NCBI GenBank assembly: GCA_900544535.1 | Contig: UQVH01000010.1 | Span: 1 to 64,000, forward strand | DNA from: an uncultured Bacteroidales bacterium | Lineage (GTDB): Bacteria > Bacteroidota > Bacteroidia > Bacteroidales > Muribaculaceae | Direction: 5' to 3' | DNA length: 64,000 nt | In this document: positions 41,991-52,230 of the stretch, one piece after another | How positions within the stretch are numbered: the stretch's first letter is position 1 | Layout: every line of letters starts with the position of its first letter | Position numbers and translations under genes: made by a program | The notes under the pieces: generated by a model | What the model was told of the DNA's origin: nothing | Seen by the model: only the letters and a program-made list of their open reading frames with translations | Database searches by the model: none

Positions 41991-44345
41991 TCAGCGGACA
42001 AGGATTTTGGCAACCTTCGAGCCCTGGCGACGGATGTAGACGCCGGGAGTGAGGTTGTCGGCGCTGACAGGCATACCCTGAAGGTTGAAGTATTCAACCG
42101 GAGCATCCTCGTCAACTTCCACATCAGAGATGCCGCTCTGATTGCCGATAGTGAAATAAACGCGCTTGTTCACATCGGTATCAGTCACGTACTCTGTGCG
42201 GCCCGCATTGTCAACCAGAGCATGTACAAAATAGCGTTCGCCGGGAATGGCACCTCTCATCGAGATCGTGATAGACTCTGTTGTGGTCTGTCCGGCGCTT
42301 ACATATATCGGAAGCGTCTCGTTAACCTCGGCTGCACCGAATACACCGACCTTGAATACACTCAGTCTGAAATCACGATAGACAACGCCGGTGAGGCCTT
42401 CGACCGAAAGATTGATCTTGATATTCATCGGATCAACGGCATCGGCATTATCGACCGAAACCGTGACCGGAGTCTTGAATGTAGGTTTAGGCACTCTGGC
42501 ATTTACCGTCACCGGACAACTGCCCAACACCTTGAACAGACCGTTTTCAGATATGGCTATACCGAACTTGTATTCTCCCGGCTCAACTGCAAGACCCTTG
42601 TCATAGAACCATGAGGAAATAAATTCAAAGTCCGTGCTTTCAGGGGTGAAGTTAAGGGTATAATTTTCATTTGAATATGCACGTACTGACATATCTGCAT
42701 TGAGAAGCACAGCCTTGACTGTCGCATTCGTGTCACCGTCGCCGGTAAAGCGTGCTGTTCCTGAGATCTTGATGTCGCTGCCGACAAAGAAATCGCCGTT
42801 GGTGTCAAGATTCTCGGCCACCAATTCGCCGGGCGAGGGAATTGTGGCATCGGTGATCTTGCCGTTCGAGCTGGTGATCAGCACATAACCCGCGATTGTG
42901 GCGGGAGACTGGAACGGATATTCCACACCGTCGACCAGAACCGCAGGATAGAGACGGTAGGTACCGTCGGCAAGACCTGAGATCCGGCCCTGCATCTGAG
43001 TGGCACTTCTGGTCATGCCGGTGACTATGTCTATGCCCCAGTTTCTGGGAACCTGAGCATCAACGGTGACAGAAGTGACTTTCTGTGTGCCGTCAGCATT
43101 GTAAATCTGATAAACAAACTGACCCGTGACCGTGTAGGGTGAACGGTTGACAAAAGAACCCAGAATATTAAAATATGTACCGCTGCCGGGATATGCCTGT
43201 GTCAGCTCGTCGATGCAGAAAGTGTATTTACGCGGCGAATCAGTGCCGTCCGAGGGCTTGATGCCGAGAAGAGCGCCCTGGTTATTGGTGTAGTCACCGT
43301 TGCCAGCACCAGTGCCGAGGTTGGTCGGTTTAAGCATCGACAGCAGGAAATAACCGTCGCTCATACCGCTCCATCCCCAGTTGAAATGGAAATATCCGTC
43401 AGGCCGGTAGCCGTCACAGACAAAACAGTGGGCTCCGCCCCAATAGACCATAGGACCGACATTTTTAAGATTCTCATAGATCATATTTTCCCATTCGGAC
43501 GAAGAGTAGTAGTTGCGGAACTCATTGTGAATGCCGGCATCATAGCGGAAATATGTGACAAGCGCATTTCCGACCTGCTCTGAGTATGCAGCCGAAGCAT
43601 CCGACCCATATCTCATGCGCAGAGAATAGCCGCAAGCCTGCATCAGCTTGGCAACGGCATCAGTCTGAGCCTGAGTGTAAGTGTAGCCATAGTAATAGTT
43701 AGCACTCATATTGGCCCAGTCGAATTCAAAATTACTGAAATCGGCCGAGATGGTCTCGCCGTTCCAGGAATAGCTGAACGAGGCTTTGTCACCGGCTTTG
43801 TCGGGCCAGTTGTGGTACTTCATAATCTGAGCCATAGCAGTTGCCACACAGCCGGTATAAGTGGAGCGTCCGGACGACAACGGGCAGAAGTTATTGTAGG
43901 GCGAGCCCTGATCCCACCACGTACCGACCAACGGATTTATCTGCTCGCGCGAATCGGCGCGGGAGGCGGTGCGGACATAAGGTTCGGCACCTGCGGCGGA
44001 GGCCGAAAGAATCTCCTCGCTGCAAAGTTCGAGCCAGCCGCGGAGGTTGTCGGGGATATTGACAGGATCAAACGCTCCGCTGTCGCTGAAACCGATGACC
44101 GGAGCGGCCACATCGTCGGCCGAGACAATCATCCAGCCGCCTTCGGGCTTGTTGAACACATAGAGGGCCGGAGTTCCGGCTGAGCCGACTGTCATCACCG
44201 GCTCCGAGGCCAAAGCCGCTCCCGCCGAGCGCGATACCGACTGGCCGGTCACACGCTGCAAGGCCTCGGAGGGACTGAGGCTGCGCGCTGTCGCCGTCAT
44301 GCCCGTCATGAGGGCCAACGACAGAAATAATACTGATTTACGCAT
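41991..44345 (-). CDS. C10 family cysteine protease, paralogue 1
   Basis: The 784-residue product has a signal peptide (about 1-20) and a Spi_C10_N-type propeptide (about 21-140, with WMIVSADDVAAPVIGFSDSG). The streptopain-like catalytic domain has Cys166 in YTGCVATAMAQIMKYHNWPD, His306 in GGAHCFVCDGY and the conserved FHFNWGWSGMSDGYF. About 400 residues of beta-sandwich repeats follow, then the tail YFNLQGMPV...YIRRQGSKVAKILVR. C10 enzymes are papain-fold endopeptidases activated by propeptide removal. The loop before the active His is three residues shorter than in the other copies. It is the last gene of the protease operon, 27 bases after paralogue 2. Confidence 0.93.
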   Translation of the reverse strand: MRKSVLFLSLALMTGMTATARSLSPSEALQRVTGQSVSRSAGAALASEPVMTVGSAGTPALYVFNKPEGGWMIVSADDVAAPVIGFSDSGAFDPVNIPDNLRGWLELCSEEILSASAAGAEPYVRTASRADSREQINPLVGTWWDQGSPYNNFCPLSSGRSTYTGCVATAMAQIMKYHNWPDKAGDKASFSYSWNGETISADFSNFEFDWANMSANYYYGYTYTQAQTDAVAKLMQACGYSLRMRYGSDASAAYSEQVGNALVTYFRYDAGIHNEFRNYYSSSEWENMIYENLKNVGPMVYWGGAHCFVCDGYRPDGYFHFNWGWSGMSDGYFLLSMLKPTNLGTGAGNGDYTNNQGALLGIKPSDGTDSPRKYTFCIDELTQAYPGSGTYFNILGSFVNRSPYTVTGQFVYQIYNADGTQKVTSVTVDAQVPRNWGIDIVTGMTRSATQMQGRISGLADGTYRLYPAVLVDGVEYPFQSPATIAGYVLITSSNGKITDATIPSPGELVAENLDTNGDFFVGSDIKISGTARFTGDGDTNATVKAVLLNADMSVRAYSNENYTLNFTPESTDFEFISSWFYDKGLAVEPGEYKFGIAISENGLFKVLGSCPVTVNARVPKPTFKTPVTVSVDNADAVDPMNIKINLSVEGLTGVVYRDFRLSVFKVGVFGAAEVNETLPIYVSAGQTTTESITISMRGAIPGERYFVHALVDNAGRTEYVTDTDVNKRVYFTIGNQSGISDVEVDEDAPVEYFNLQGMPVSADNLTPGVYIRRQGSKVAKILVR

Positions 44346-44372
44346 AAGTGTGATTATCTAAGGAGGTAGTAG

Positions 44373-46694
44373 TTACTTTACTAAAATCTTCGAGACTTTC
44401 GATCCCTGGCGGCGGATATACACGCCGGGGGCGAGATTGTCGCCGTCGACAGGCATACCCTGAAGGTTGAAGTACTCGGCGGTAGCGCCGCTGTCGGCCT
44501 CAACGTCGGTAATATCGCTCTGATCTGCTACATAGAAATATGCTTTCGCAGTCTTGCCGACCCACTCGCCGTTAGCTCGTTTGCCGCATGTCACGGAATA
44601 GGTGTATCCTGTCATCGGAATCCGCAGGGAAGCCGTGTAGTTTACCGTGCCGGTCCGGCCTTCGGTCACAAAGACAGGGACATCCGTACTTGAATCCTGA
44701 GTTATGCCTCGTTTTATGATGAAAGTCATGTTCTCGTCGACAAGTCCGGAAATGCCTTTGACGGTAGCAACGATATTGATGTTAGAGGGATCGACACCGG
44801 AGGCATTCTCTACGGTCACGCCGGTGACCTCATATTCGCCGTCGGCAGTGGCATTGGTTATAGTCACGGGACAAGTGGCGATGGTCTCGAAACCGATCTG
44901 GAGAGCCAGTGTATATTGGCCGGGGGCGATTCCGGAACCGGTCTGTGAGAACCATGCGCTGACAAAGTCGAAGTCGTTGCCGGTATCGGAAAATTTCAGA
45001 TTCAGCTCGGTGCTGTAACCGCAGATATTTCCGTTGGAATCCAGAAGTCTCACGCCGACGTAGCGTTCGGTGTCACCGACTCCGCCGACAAACTTGGCTG
45101 TTCCGGTGACGCGGAAACGCTTGCCGAAATAAATGTCACCGTTGGAGCTGAGATTTTCGACCTCAAGGCTCGATGTCTCATGCAGTTCGGCCTTGTTCAC
45201 ACCGCCTTCGCGTGTAAAGATCACATAGTCGGGATAGCCCGGAGTCGGAGTAAAGACATGCTCCTCGCCATCGAACCCGAAAGCAGGATAGACATGATAG
45301 ACTCCGTCGGGGAGCGACGCGGGAATGGAACATTCGATCATGGTCTCGTAGGTCGGAGGATAGAATTCCATCTGGGGAGAGGGAATCGACGCGTCTAACG
45401 ACATCAGATATTCCTCCTTCCCTTCCTTTTCGGTGAAGATGCGGAATTTGAAATTGCCTTTCACCATATAGGGCGAGAAGTTCACGAAAGTTCCGAACAT
45501 TGACAGCAGAGAGCCGGAAACGAAAGTCTCTGTGATACCTTCGGTGGCATAGAAAGTGTAGCGGCGCTGCTGCGATGAACCTTCGGCGGCAGGTTTGATG
45601 CCTACAAGCACACCCTGGGCGTTGTTGAAACCGCCGGTACCGCCGCCGATACCTGTCGAACCCGGATTGAGGACATCAAGCAGGAAGTAGCCGTCGCTCA
45701 GACCGCCCCAGCCCCAGTTGAAATGATAGTAGCCGTTGCCTCTGTAACCGTCGCAGACAAAGCAGTGCGACACGTTGCCGCTGCCCCAGTAAAGAACAGG
45801 GCCGCAGTCTCTCAGGCTTCCATAGATCATCGCATCCCATTCGGCTGACGAATGCAGTTCGCGGGGTTCGTTGTGAAGACCGGCGTCATATTTGAAATAT
45901 TTGACCAGAGCATTGCCGACTGTTGCGCCATAGGCTCCGGAGGCGGAAGTGCCATAGTGCATATTGACAGAATAACCGCAGGCCTGCATCAGCCTGGCCA
46001 CAGCCTCTGCATTTTCTTTGGTCGGAGAGGTATAGCGATAGTCATCAAGCATCTTGTCCCATTCGAAAGCATAGTTGCTGAAATCCTCACTCAGAGTGAC
46101 CACGGAGGTACCGTCGTGCCACTGATATGACAGACTGGCATTGTCTGCGGCCCGGTCAGGCCAGTTGTGATATTTCATCACCTCGGCCATGGCGGTGGCG
46201 ACGCAGCCGGTAACGGTCTTTGCGGAGCCGATCTTCGGACAAAATTCATTGTACGGAGCATCCTGGTTCCAGGTAGTGGTCATCAGCGGCCCGATCGGCT
46301 CATGGTCAGTGTCGGCCGCACGCGAATAGACTCCGAGACCTTCGGCAGAAGCGCGGAGAATCTGTTCCTTGCACTGTTCCAGCCAGCCGCGGAGGTTTTC
46401 GGGAAGATTGGCGGGATCGAGACAGCCGTTGTCGCTGTAACCGATCACCGGAGCCGCCACATCGTCAGCTGCGACAATCATGTAACCCTTTTCCGAATTG
46501 TTGAACAGGTAGAGTGCCGGAGTCTCCGCTTCACCCACCGTCATGACGAGCTGCGGTTCGCCTCCCGAACGGGATACCGGGGCCACACCTTCGTTCACGG
46601 CCCTACCAAGAGCCTCGGCCGGACTGAGGCTGCGGGCCGATACGCTCAGCCCCGCCACAGCGGCCATTGATATGAATAATAGTGATTTTCGCAT
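44373..46694 (-). CDS. C10 family cysteine protease, paralogue 2
   Basis: The 773-residue product has the same plan: signal peptide, propeptide, catalytic domain with Cys164 in VTGCVATAMAEVMKYHNWPD and His310 in VSHCFVCDGY, the YHFNWGWGGLSDGYF motif, beta-sandwich repeats, and the YIRRQGSKVSKILVK tail. It is the most deviant of the four around the active site: Glu replaces the Gln after ATAMA, and Ser replaces the Gly/Ala before the catalytic His. Both catalytic residues remain, so activity is plausible with altered specificity. It starts 48 bases after the stop of paralogue 3. Confidence 0.92.
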   Translation of the reverse strand: MRKSLLFISMAAVAGLSVSARSLSPAEALGRAVNEGVAPVSRSGGEPQLVMTVGEAETPALYLFNNSEKGYMIVAADDVAAPVIGYSDNGCLDPANLPENLRGWLEQCKEQILRASAEGLGVYSRAADTDHEPIGPLMTTTWNQDAPYNEFCPKIGSAKTVTGCVATAMAEVMKYHNWPDRAADNASLSYQWHDGTSVVTLSEDFSNYAFEWDKMLDDYRYTSPTKENAEAVARLMQACGYSVNMHYGTSASGAYGATVGNALVKYFKYDAGLHNEPRELHSSAEWDAMIYGSLRDCGPVLYWGSGNVSHCFVCDGYRGNGYYHFNWGWGGLSDGYFLLDVLNPGSTGIGGGTGGFNNAQGVLVGIKPAAEGSSQQRRYTFYATEGITETFVSGSLLSMFGTFVNFSPYMVKGNFKFRIFTEKEGKEEYLMSLDASIPSPQMEFYPPTYETMIECSIPASLPDGVYHVYPAFGFDGEEHVFTPTPGYPDYVIFTREGGVNKAELHETSSLEVENLSSNGDIYFGKRFRVTGTAKFVGGVGDTERYVGVRLLDSNGNICGYSTELNLKFSDTGNDFDFVSAWFSQTGSGIAPGQYTLALQIGFETIATCPVTITNATADGEYEVTGVTVENASGVDPSNINIVATVKGISGLVDENMTFIIKRGITQDSSTDVPVFVTEGRTGTVNYTASLRIPMTGYTYSVTCGKRANGEWVGKTAKAYFYVADQSDITDVEADSGATAEYFNLQGMPVDGDNLAPGVYIRRQGSKVSKILVK

Positions 46695-46742
46695 TGTACT
46701 GTGAAATTATTGACTGTGTTGGTTTATTCAGTATGTCTCAGA

Positions 46743-49094
46743 TCATCGTACCAGAACCTTTACGGTCTTTGATCCCTGACGGCGGATATAGATGCCCGGC
46801 GTGAGATTCTCGCTGTCGACACGCACACCCTGAAGGTTGAAATACTCAGCCGGTACATTTTCATCGGTTTCTATATCGGCTATGCCACTTAAGTCTCCGA
46901 TTGTAAACGGAACGGGATCAAGCTCATAGACAGGTCCCATGCCCTGCCACAGCATCCAATTGAATCTCTTCTTGTAGAAATAAGCCTTGTAGACCTCACC
47001 GGGAACGGCGTTAGGCAGTGAAAGTGTCGCTGTCAGGGTGACAGTGCGACCGGCGGCGACATAGAGAGCCACCGGCTGCTCCACAACCGTCTCACCGGCG
47101 GCATTCTGTATGGCAAAATACAAATCTTCCCATGCAACTCCACCAAGACCTTCCACTGTACCGGTCATCTGTATGGCCTTGGGATCGACTGCTGTGGAAT
47201 TGCTTACCTCCAGGCTTGCTATATTATAACTTCCGTCGGCATAGGGACTGATCGTCACCGGACACGAGGCAATAACCTTATAGTCGTAGGTCGCGTTGTC
47301 CATGTACACAAGTGCGAAAGTGTGTGCCCCGGCCTCGATCGTATAGTTTCTTGTATCGAACCATGTGCTGACAAATTCAAACGGAGTCCCTTCGGGAGTG
47401 AATCTGACGGTGGTACCCTCGGCTGTCGTAAGCACATTTCCGTCAGCGTCAATCAGTGCGGCAAGCACATAGAGGCTCGTTTCAGCATCGCCGGTAAAGC
47501 GTCCGGTGCCCGAAATCTTGATATTGCTGCCCATATAAAAGTCGCCGTTGGTATCGAGATTGTCAATGACTTTCTCGCCGACAGAGGGAAGTGTGGCTGT
47601 ATTGGTGTAGGAAGATCCGTTCTTGGTACGGGTGTAGATGACGTAGTCCGGTTCGGAAGCCGGGGTGCGGAATATATAATCCTTGTTGCCGACCCTGATA
47701 CCGGGATAGACACGGTAAGTACCCTCACCGAGTTCGGCAGATGGAATCGAACCGGACAATCTGGTGCGGTCAAGATCCGAGCTGAAATCCGAGAAGTTCG
47801 GAGAGGTCACGACAATCGATTTCAAGAGCTCCGATCCGCCCTCGTTGTATATGATGTAAACTGGTGTTCCGTCAACGATATAAGGCGAACGGTTTTTGAA
47901 TTCACCTTCGATGGTGAGGTATGTACCCTGAGCTGTAACCTTGTTGAAACCAGAGCAAGTGAAGGTGTAGCGGCGTTCCGACGGCGTTCCGCTTGCCGGT
48001 TTCGCACCGAAAAGAGCGCCCTGAGCATTGTTGTAGCCGCCTGCACCGCCGCCCGCTCCAACATAGGCAGGATTAAGCGCGTCGAGCAGGAAGTAACCGT
48101 CGCTGTTGCCTGACCATCCCCAGTTGAAATGGAAATAGCCGTCGCCGCGGTAACCGTCGCAGACAAAGCAGTGGCCCACGTTGCCGGAACCCCAGTATAC
48201 CATCGGGCCCACGTTTTTAAGATTGTCGTAGACCATCGCCTCCCATTCGTCGGAAGAATAGAGTTCGCGGGGTTCGTTGTGCAGACCGGCGTCATAATTG
48301 AAATACGTGACAAGACCGTAGCCAACTTTTTCATTGAAAGCAGCCGATGCGACCGTGCTGTACATCATCTCAACCGAATAGCCGCAGGCCTGCATGAGTT
48401 TTGACACTGCATCGGACTGCACTTCTGTATATTCGTCCCGGTAGCTGTCAAGCATGTGGGCCCAGTCGAACTTGAAGTTGCTGAAATCGGCGCTGAGAGT
48501 GGGAGTCGAAGCGGGTCCTCCGCGCCAGGTATAAGAGAAACTGGCGTTTGCGCCGGCCTGTTCAGGCCAATTGTAATATTTCATCACCTGCGCCATAGCA
48601 GTGGCCACGCAACCGGTATATGTCCGTCTGTTGTTGACCACCGGACAATAGTCACTGTACGGAGTGGTCTGGTCCCATGCGGTTTTCACCATCTGAGCGA
48701 TAGGCTCACGGTCTGTCGTACGCGATACTGTATATGCCTCCGCACCTGAAACAGAAGCCGTGCGGATCTGCCCGCTGCTCTGTTCGAGCCAGCCTCTGAA
48801 ATTTTCCGGAAGATTCTCCGGATCGATCGCACCGCTGTCGCTGAAACCGATCACCGGCGCGGCGACATCGTCGGCCGAAACAATCATCCAGCCACCTTCG
48901 GGCCGGTTGAACACATAGAGAGCCGGAGTGCCGTCTGTGCCGACAGTCATCACGGGAGCGACGGCTCCTCTCGACTGGCGCAGCTGCATGTCGCCTGCCA
49001 CTCGCCCAAGCGCTTCCGAAGGGCTCAGGCTTCGCGCTGTCACCGTCATGCCCGACAGCAAAGCCGGTAACATGAGTAAGTATATTTTACGCAT
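46743..49094 (-). CDS. C10 family cysteine protease, paralogue 3
   Basis: A 783-residue protein with a signal peptide, propeptide (PEGGWMIVSADDVAAPVIGFSDSG), catalytic Cys162 in YTGCVATAMAQVMKYYNWPE, His308 in NVGHCFVCDGY, FHFNWGWSGNSDGYF, C-terminal beta-sandwich repeats (each with a CPVTI or SxVDP-type signature) and the tail YIRRQGSKTVKVLVR. All features of an active C10 enzyme are kept. It follows paralogue 4 by 51 bases with no promoter seen between. Confidence 0.93.
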   Translation of the reverse strand: MRKIYLLMLPALLSGMTVTARSLSPSEALGRVAGDMQLRQSRGAVAPVMTVGTDGTPALYVFNRPEGGWMIVSADDVAAPVIGFSDSGAIDPENLPENFRGWLEQSSGQIRTASVSGAEAYTVSRTTDREPIAQMVKTAWDQTTPYSDYCPVVNNRRTYTGCVATAMAQVMKYYNWPEQAGANASFSYTWRGGPASTPTLSADFSNFKFDWAHMLDSYRDEYTEVQSDAVSKLMQACGYSVEMMYSTVASAAFNEKVGYGLVTYFNYDAGLHNEPRELYSSDEWEAMVYDNLKNVGPMVYWGSGNVGHCFVCDGYRGDGYFHFNWGWSGNSDGYFLLDALNPAYVGAGGGAGGYNNAQGALFGAKPASGTPSERRYTFTCSGFNKVTAQGTYLTIEGEFKNRSPYIVDGTPVYIIYNEGGSELLKSIVVTSPNFSDFSSDLDRTRLSGSIPSAELGEGTYRVYPGIRVGNKDYIFRTPASEPDYVIYTRTKNGSSYTNTATLPSVGEKVIDNLDTNGDFYMGSNIKISGTGRFTGDAETSLYVLAALIDADGNVLTTAEGTTVRFTPEGTPFEFVSTWFDTRNYTIEAGAHTFALVYMDNATYDYKVIASCPVTISPYADGSYNIASLEVSNSTAVDPKAIQMTGTVEGLGGVAWEDLYFAIQNAAGETVVEQPVALYVAAGRTVTLTATLSLPNAVPGEVYKAYFYKKRFNWMLWQGMGPVYELDPVPFTIGDLSGIADIETDENVPAEYFNLQGVRVDSENLTPGIYIRRQGSKTVKVLVR

Positions 49095-49145
49095 AAATAA
49101 GTGTATATATTTAATAGGTGTATATTTCTTGAATTTAATTACCTG

Positions 49146-51482
49146 TCATCTGACGAGTATTTTCGATACTTTCGATCCCTGACGGCGAATATAGACGCCG
49201 GGCGCGAGGTTGGCGCCGTCGACTTTCAGTCCCTGAAGATTGAAATATTCCGCAGGAAGATTGTCGTCCGTGGCAACCATGCCGATTCCACTCTGCTCGC
49301 CGATGGTAAACTCGACAGGCTGTGACACATCCTTATAGACTCCTCCCGCATTGCGGCAGCAGCGGACATCGTACTTATCACCGATTTTTGCGCCGTCAAT
49401 CGAAGCACTGATTGCCACGACGGTGTTCTGTCCGGCGCTGACGAAGAAGGGCATACGGTTCTGCCAGACATTCACGCCTGCTTTACGGACTACGAAATAA
49501 AGACTTTCGTAAACTACACCGCTCAGGCCGCTGACATGAGCCCTGAAGGTGACTTCACCGGAGACACCCTCGGTCTGCTCCACATCGATACCGGTGACCT
49601 CATAAGTGCCGGCAGGAGCGTTGGCCACAACTGTCACCGGGCAGGAAGCCACTGTCTCATATTGATTATGACTGTCGTTGAAATACTGGATGGCAAAAGT
49701 GTAGTCACCGGCCTCGATATATTCGCCGGTCACACTCGGAGTAAACCAGTCGCTGACAAATTCAAAGGGAGTGCCCTCGCCTTCGGAGAAGGTCAGGGTC
49801 AGGGCTGTACCGCGTCCGCAGGCCGTACCGTCGGCTTTCAGCAGCGAGGCGACCACATAGAGGTTTGCGTCGCCCTCGCCGGTAAAGCGGGCGGTGCCTG
49901 TAACTCTGAACGGTTTGCCTACGTATATGTCACCATTGGTGCTGAGCCCATCGATCTGTTTTTGGGCGGCCTGGGGCAGAGTGGCGGTATTGCGTCCTCC
50001 GGCACGAGTGTAGATGACATAGGCCGGAGTGCCGGGAGGAGCGAGAAATTCGTATTCTGTACCATCCACCTCGATTGCAGGATAGACGCGGTAGGTTCCG
50101 TCGGGAACAGCACTCGGAACAGCCCCCATCAGCATACCGGTCGTTGAATAGAGTCCGAAATTCTTTGCTGCAGACGGAGAATAAACCGTACAGGAGCGTA
50201 TATACTGTGTTCCGTCCTCATTATAGAGGCGCATGACGAATTTGCCGTTGACGGTGTAGGGTGAGTAGTTCTTGAACACTCCGTTCATATACAGATATGT
50301 GCCGTTAGTGCTTGCTGACGAAATTCCGTCAGCCGTCCGGAAAGTGTAACGGCGCGGTTTTTCGGTGTCACCCGCAGGTTTCACACCGAGGAGGGCGCCT
50401 TGGGCGCTGTTGAAGCCTCCGGATCCGCCTCCGATGCCGAGATCTGTGGGAGTCAACAGGTTAAGCAGGAAGTAGCCGTCGCTCATACCGCTCCAGCCCC
50501 AGTTGAAATGGAAATAACCGTCGGCCTTGTAGCCGTCGCAGACAAAACAGTGGGCGCCGGCATCGCCTGTGCCCCAGTAGACAACCGGCCCGCATGTGCG
50601 CAGGTTCTCATAGATCATATCTTCCCATTGCGAAGAAGTGTAGAGATCACGCGGTTCGTTGTGAAGGCCGCCGTCATATTTGAAATAGCTGACAAGGGCG
50701 TTGCCGACACTTTCGGAGAATGCCGCGGAGGCAGAATAGCCGTAGCGCATTTCGACCGAATAGCCGCAGGCCTGCATGAGCTTGGAGACGGCTTCGGCCT
50801 GTGTGGCGGTATAGGAGCCGCGGTAACTGTCAAGCATATTGTCCCAGTCGAAACGGAAATTGCTGAAATCGGCGCTCAGGGTAGGCACAGAAGACGGACC
50901 TCCGATCCAGTTGTAGGTGAGACTGACGTTTTCAGCTGCCTGATCCGGCCAGTTGTGATATTTCATTACCTGAGCCATGGCAGTGGCCACACAGCCGGTA
51001 TAGGTGCGGATGCCGTTGACGGAAGGGCAGTCGTTGTAGTAAGGAGCGCCCTGGTCCCAGAGGGTCTTTACCAACGGTGCTATGGGGTCGCGGTCGGCCG
51101 TAGCACTGCTGCTGTAAGACATCAAGCCTGCTTCAGAGGCCTCTCTGATCTGGCGTCCGCACAGTTCAAGCCATCCCCTGAAGTTGTCGGGAAGATCAGA
51201 GGGATCGAAAGCACCGCTGTCGCTGTAACCGATGACAGGCGCGGCAACATCATCGGCCGAGACGATAAGGAACCCGTTGTCTCCCTTGTTGAAAATGTAG
51301 AGTGAGGGAACGTCACCGGTGCCGACAGTCATAACGGGCTGAGCGGTCACCGCCGAGCGCGAGACTCCGGAACCAGACTGCCCCAGTGCACGGTTCAAGG
51401 CCTCCGACGGACTGAGACTGCGGGCAGCCGCCGATATACCCAAAAGCGCGGCCGCAGACAAAAGGAGTAATGATTTTCTCAC
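49146..51482 (-). CDS. C10 family cysteine protease, paralogue 4
   Basis: A 778-residue protein with a signal peptide (1-20), propeptide, catalytic Cys164 in YTGCVATAMAQVMKYHNWPD, His311 in GAHCFVCDGY, FHFNWGWSGMSDGYF, beta-sandwich repeats and the tail YIRRQGSKVSKILVR. It is the first protease of the operon, 123 bases downstream of the lipoprotein gene. No TAnnTTTG was seen in that gap, which supports read-through from the promoter at 52200-52230. Confidence 0.93.
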   Translation of the reverse strand: MRKSLLLLSAAALLGISAAARSLSPSEALNRALGQSGSGVSRSAVTAQPVMTVGTGDVPSLYIFNKGDNGFLIVSADDVAAPVIGYSDSGAFDPSDLPDNFRGWLELCGRQIREASEAGLMSYSSSATADRDPIAPLVKTLWDQGAPYYNDCPSVNGIRTYTGCVATAMAQVMKYHNWPDQAAENVSLTYNWIGGPSSVPTLSADFSNFRFDWDNMLDSYRGSYTATQAEAVSKLMQACGYSVEMRYGYSASAAFSESVGNALVSYFKYDGGLHNEPRDLYTSSQWEDMIYENLRTCGPVVYWGTGDAGAHCFVCDGYKADGYFHFNWGWSGMSDGYFLLNLLTPTDLGIGGGSGGFNSAQGALLGVKPAGDTEKPRRYTFRTADGISSASTNGTYLYMNGVFKNYSPYTVNGKFVMRLYNEDGTQYIRSCTVYSPSAAKNFGLYSTTGMLMGAVPSAVPDGTYRVYPAIEVDGTEYEFLAPPGTPAYVIYTRAGGRNTATLPQAAQKQIDGLSTNGDIYVGKPFRVTGTARFTGEGDANLYVVASLLKADGTACGRGTALTLTFSEGEGTPFEFVSDWFTPSVTGEYIEAGDYTFAIQYFNDSHNQYETVASCPVTVVANAPAGTYEVTGIDVEQTEGVSGEVTFRAHVSGLSGVVYESLYFVVRKAGVNVWQNRMPFFVSAGQNTVVAISASIDGAKIGDKYDVRCCRNAGGVYKDVSQPVEFTIGEQSGIGMVATDDNLPAEYFNLQGLKVDGANLAPGVYIRRQGSKVSKILVR

Positions 51483-51605
51483 AGATTTTAAGGTGTTAAG
51501 AGCTGGTTGTTTCGTGGTTTATTATTCTCATACTTCATAACTCCCCAACTTCTTCCACGCAGAGGTCAGAGGGGAGACCTGGAGCCCGGCAATCACGCCG
51601 GATGA

Positions 51606-52169
51606 TCAGTCTGTGTGCTTTTTCTCATCCGCTCTCATCACCGGCAGGCTGTAAATCAGACGGCACCCCGGAAGTCCTTCTGCTATCAGACTGTCGCAAC
51701 GGGCCGCGGCATCAGGAGCCGAGGCTGCGAACGGCATCTGATAGATTTCGGTCACACGGGCGCCGGGGACGATGGCGGCAACGATTTCCGCCGGTGTCGG
51801 AGCCGACTCCATAGCCGAATATTCCCGATAGGTCCAGCGGGTGAAGGCCGTGTTGGCCGACACTCCGCGACGGTCGAGAAGATAACCGCCGGAAAGCCTC
51901 ACGGGCTCGCCTCCGGCAAGATCTGACGGCGCCGGATAGGAGATAAGACGCTTCTGACGCTGATCAAAACTGACCGGCACCAGAGAAGCATAATCTCCGT
52001 CGGTCTTGTAGATCCTCGCCATAGGCACCACTGCCGCCGGTGACACCGACGGTCTCTTGCCTCCGATGACCACCGGAGGCTCCGACGGCACGGAAACCGC
52101 AGTCTGATCCTTGTGAGCGGAACAGGCAGCAAGCGAGATCGAGAGTATCGGAAGAAGTATTTGTTTCAT
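51606..52169 (-). CDS. Conserved lipoprotein heading the C10 protease operon
   Basis: The 187-residue product has a lipoprotein signal (lipobox LAAC) and a mature part with the phrases PMARIYKTDGDY, VSYDQRQ-like strands, LISYPAPSDL, PVRLSGGYLLDRRGVSANTAFTRWTY and IVPGARVTEIYQMPF. I recall similar lipoproteins in many Bacteroidales, but no function. ATG 52169 gives the signal peptide and fits the promoter at 52200-52230. Being first in an operon with four secreted proteases suggests an envelope role. It could be a protease partner or inhibitor like those encoded beside some Bacteroides C10 genes, but I see no direct similarity to staphostatins or lipocalins. It may equally be an unrelated upstream gene. 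Confidence 0.75.
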   Translation of the reverse strand: MKQILLPILSISLAACSAHKDQTAVSVPSEPPVVIGGKRPSVSPAAVVPMARIYKTDGDYASLVPVSFDQRQKRLISYPAPSDLAGGEPVRLSGGYLLDRRGVSANTAFTRWTYREYSAMESAPTPAEIVAAIVPGARVTEIYQMPFAASAPDAAARCDSLIAEGLPGCRLIYSLPVMRADEKKHTD

Positions 52170-52199
52170 TTCAGTGACGGACTCGAAAAAGCAACCCTC

Positions 52200-52230
52200 C
52201 AAAGTTAAACATTATACTCTTATAAACCAA
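52200..52230 (-). promoter_or_regulatory. Promoter of the lipoprotein-C10 operon
   Basis: On the minus strand TTG (52230-52228), 20 bases, TAACTTTG (52207-52200). The lipoprotein ATG is 30 bases downstream. It is the only consensus promoter seen for the 10-kb operon reaching 41991. Confidence 0.78.

Noticed and set aside
41991..51482. CRISPR array or phage repeats suggested by recurring similar blocks in this region
   Set aside because: The recurring blocks are conserved coding segments of paralogous protease genes spaced by whole genes, with no short direct repeats and spacers.
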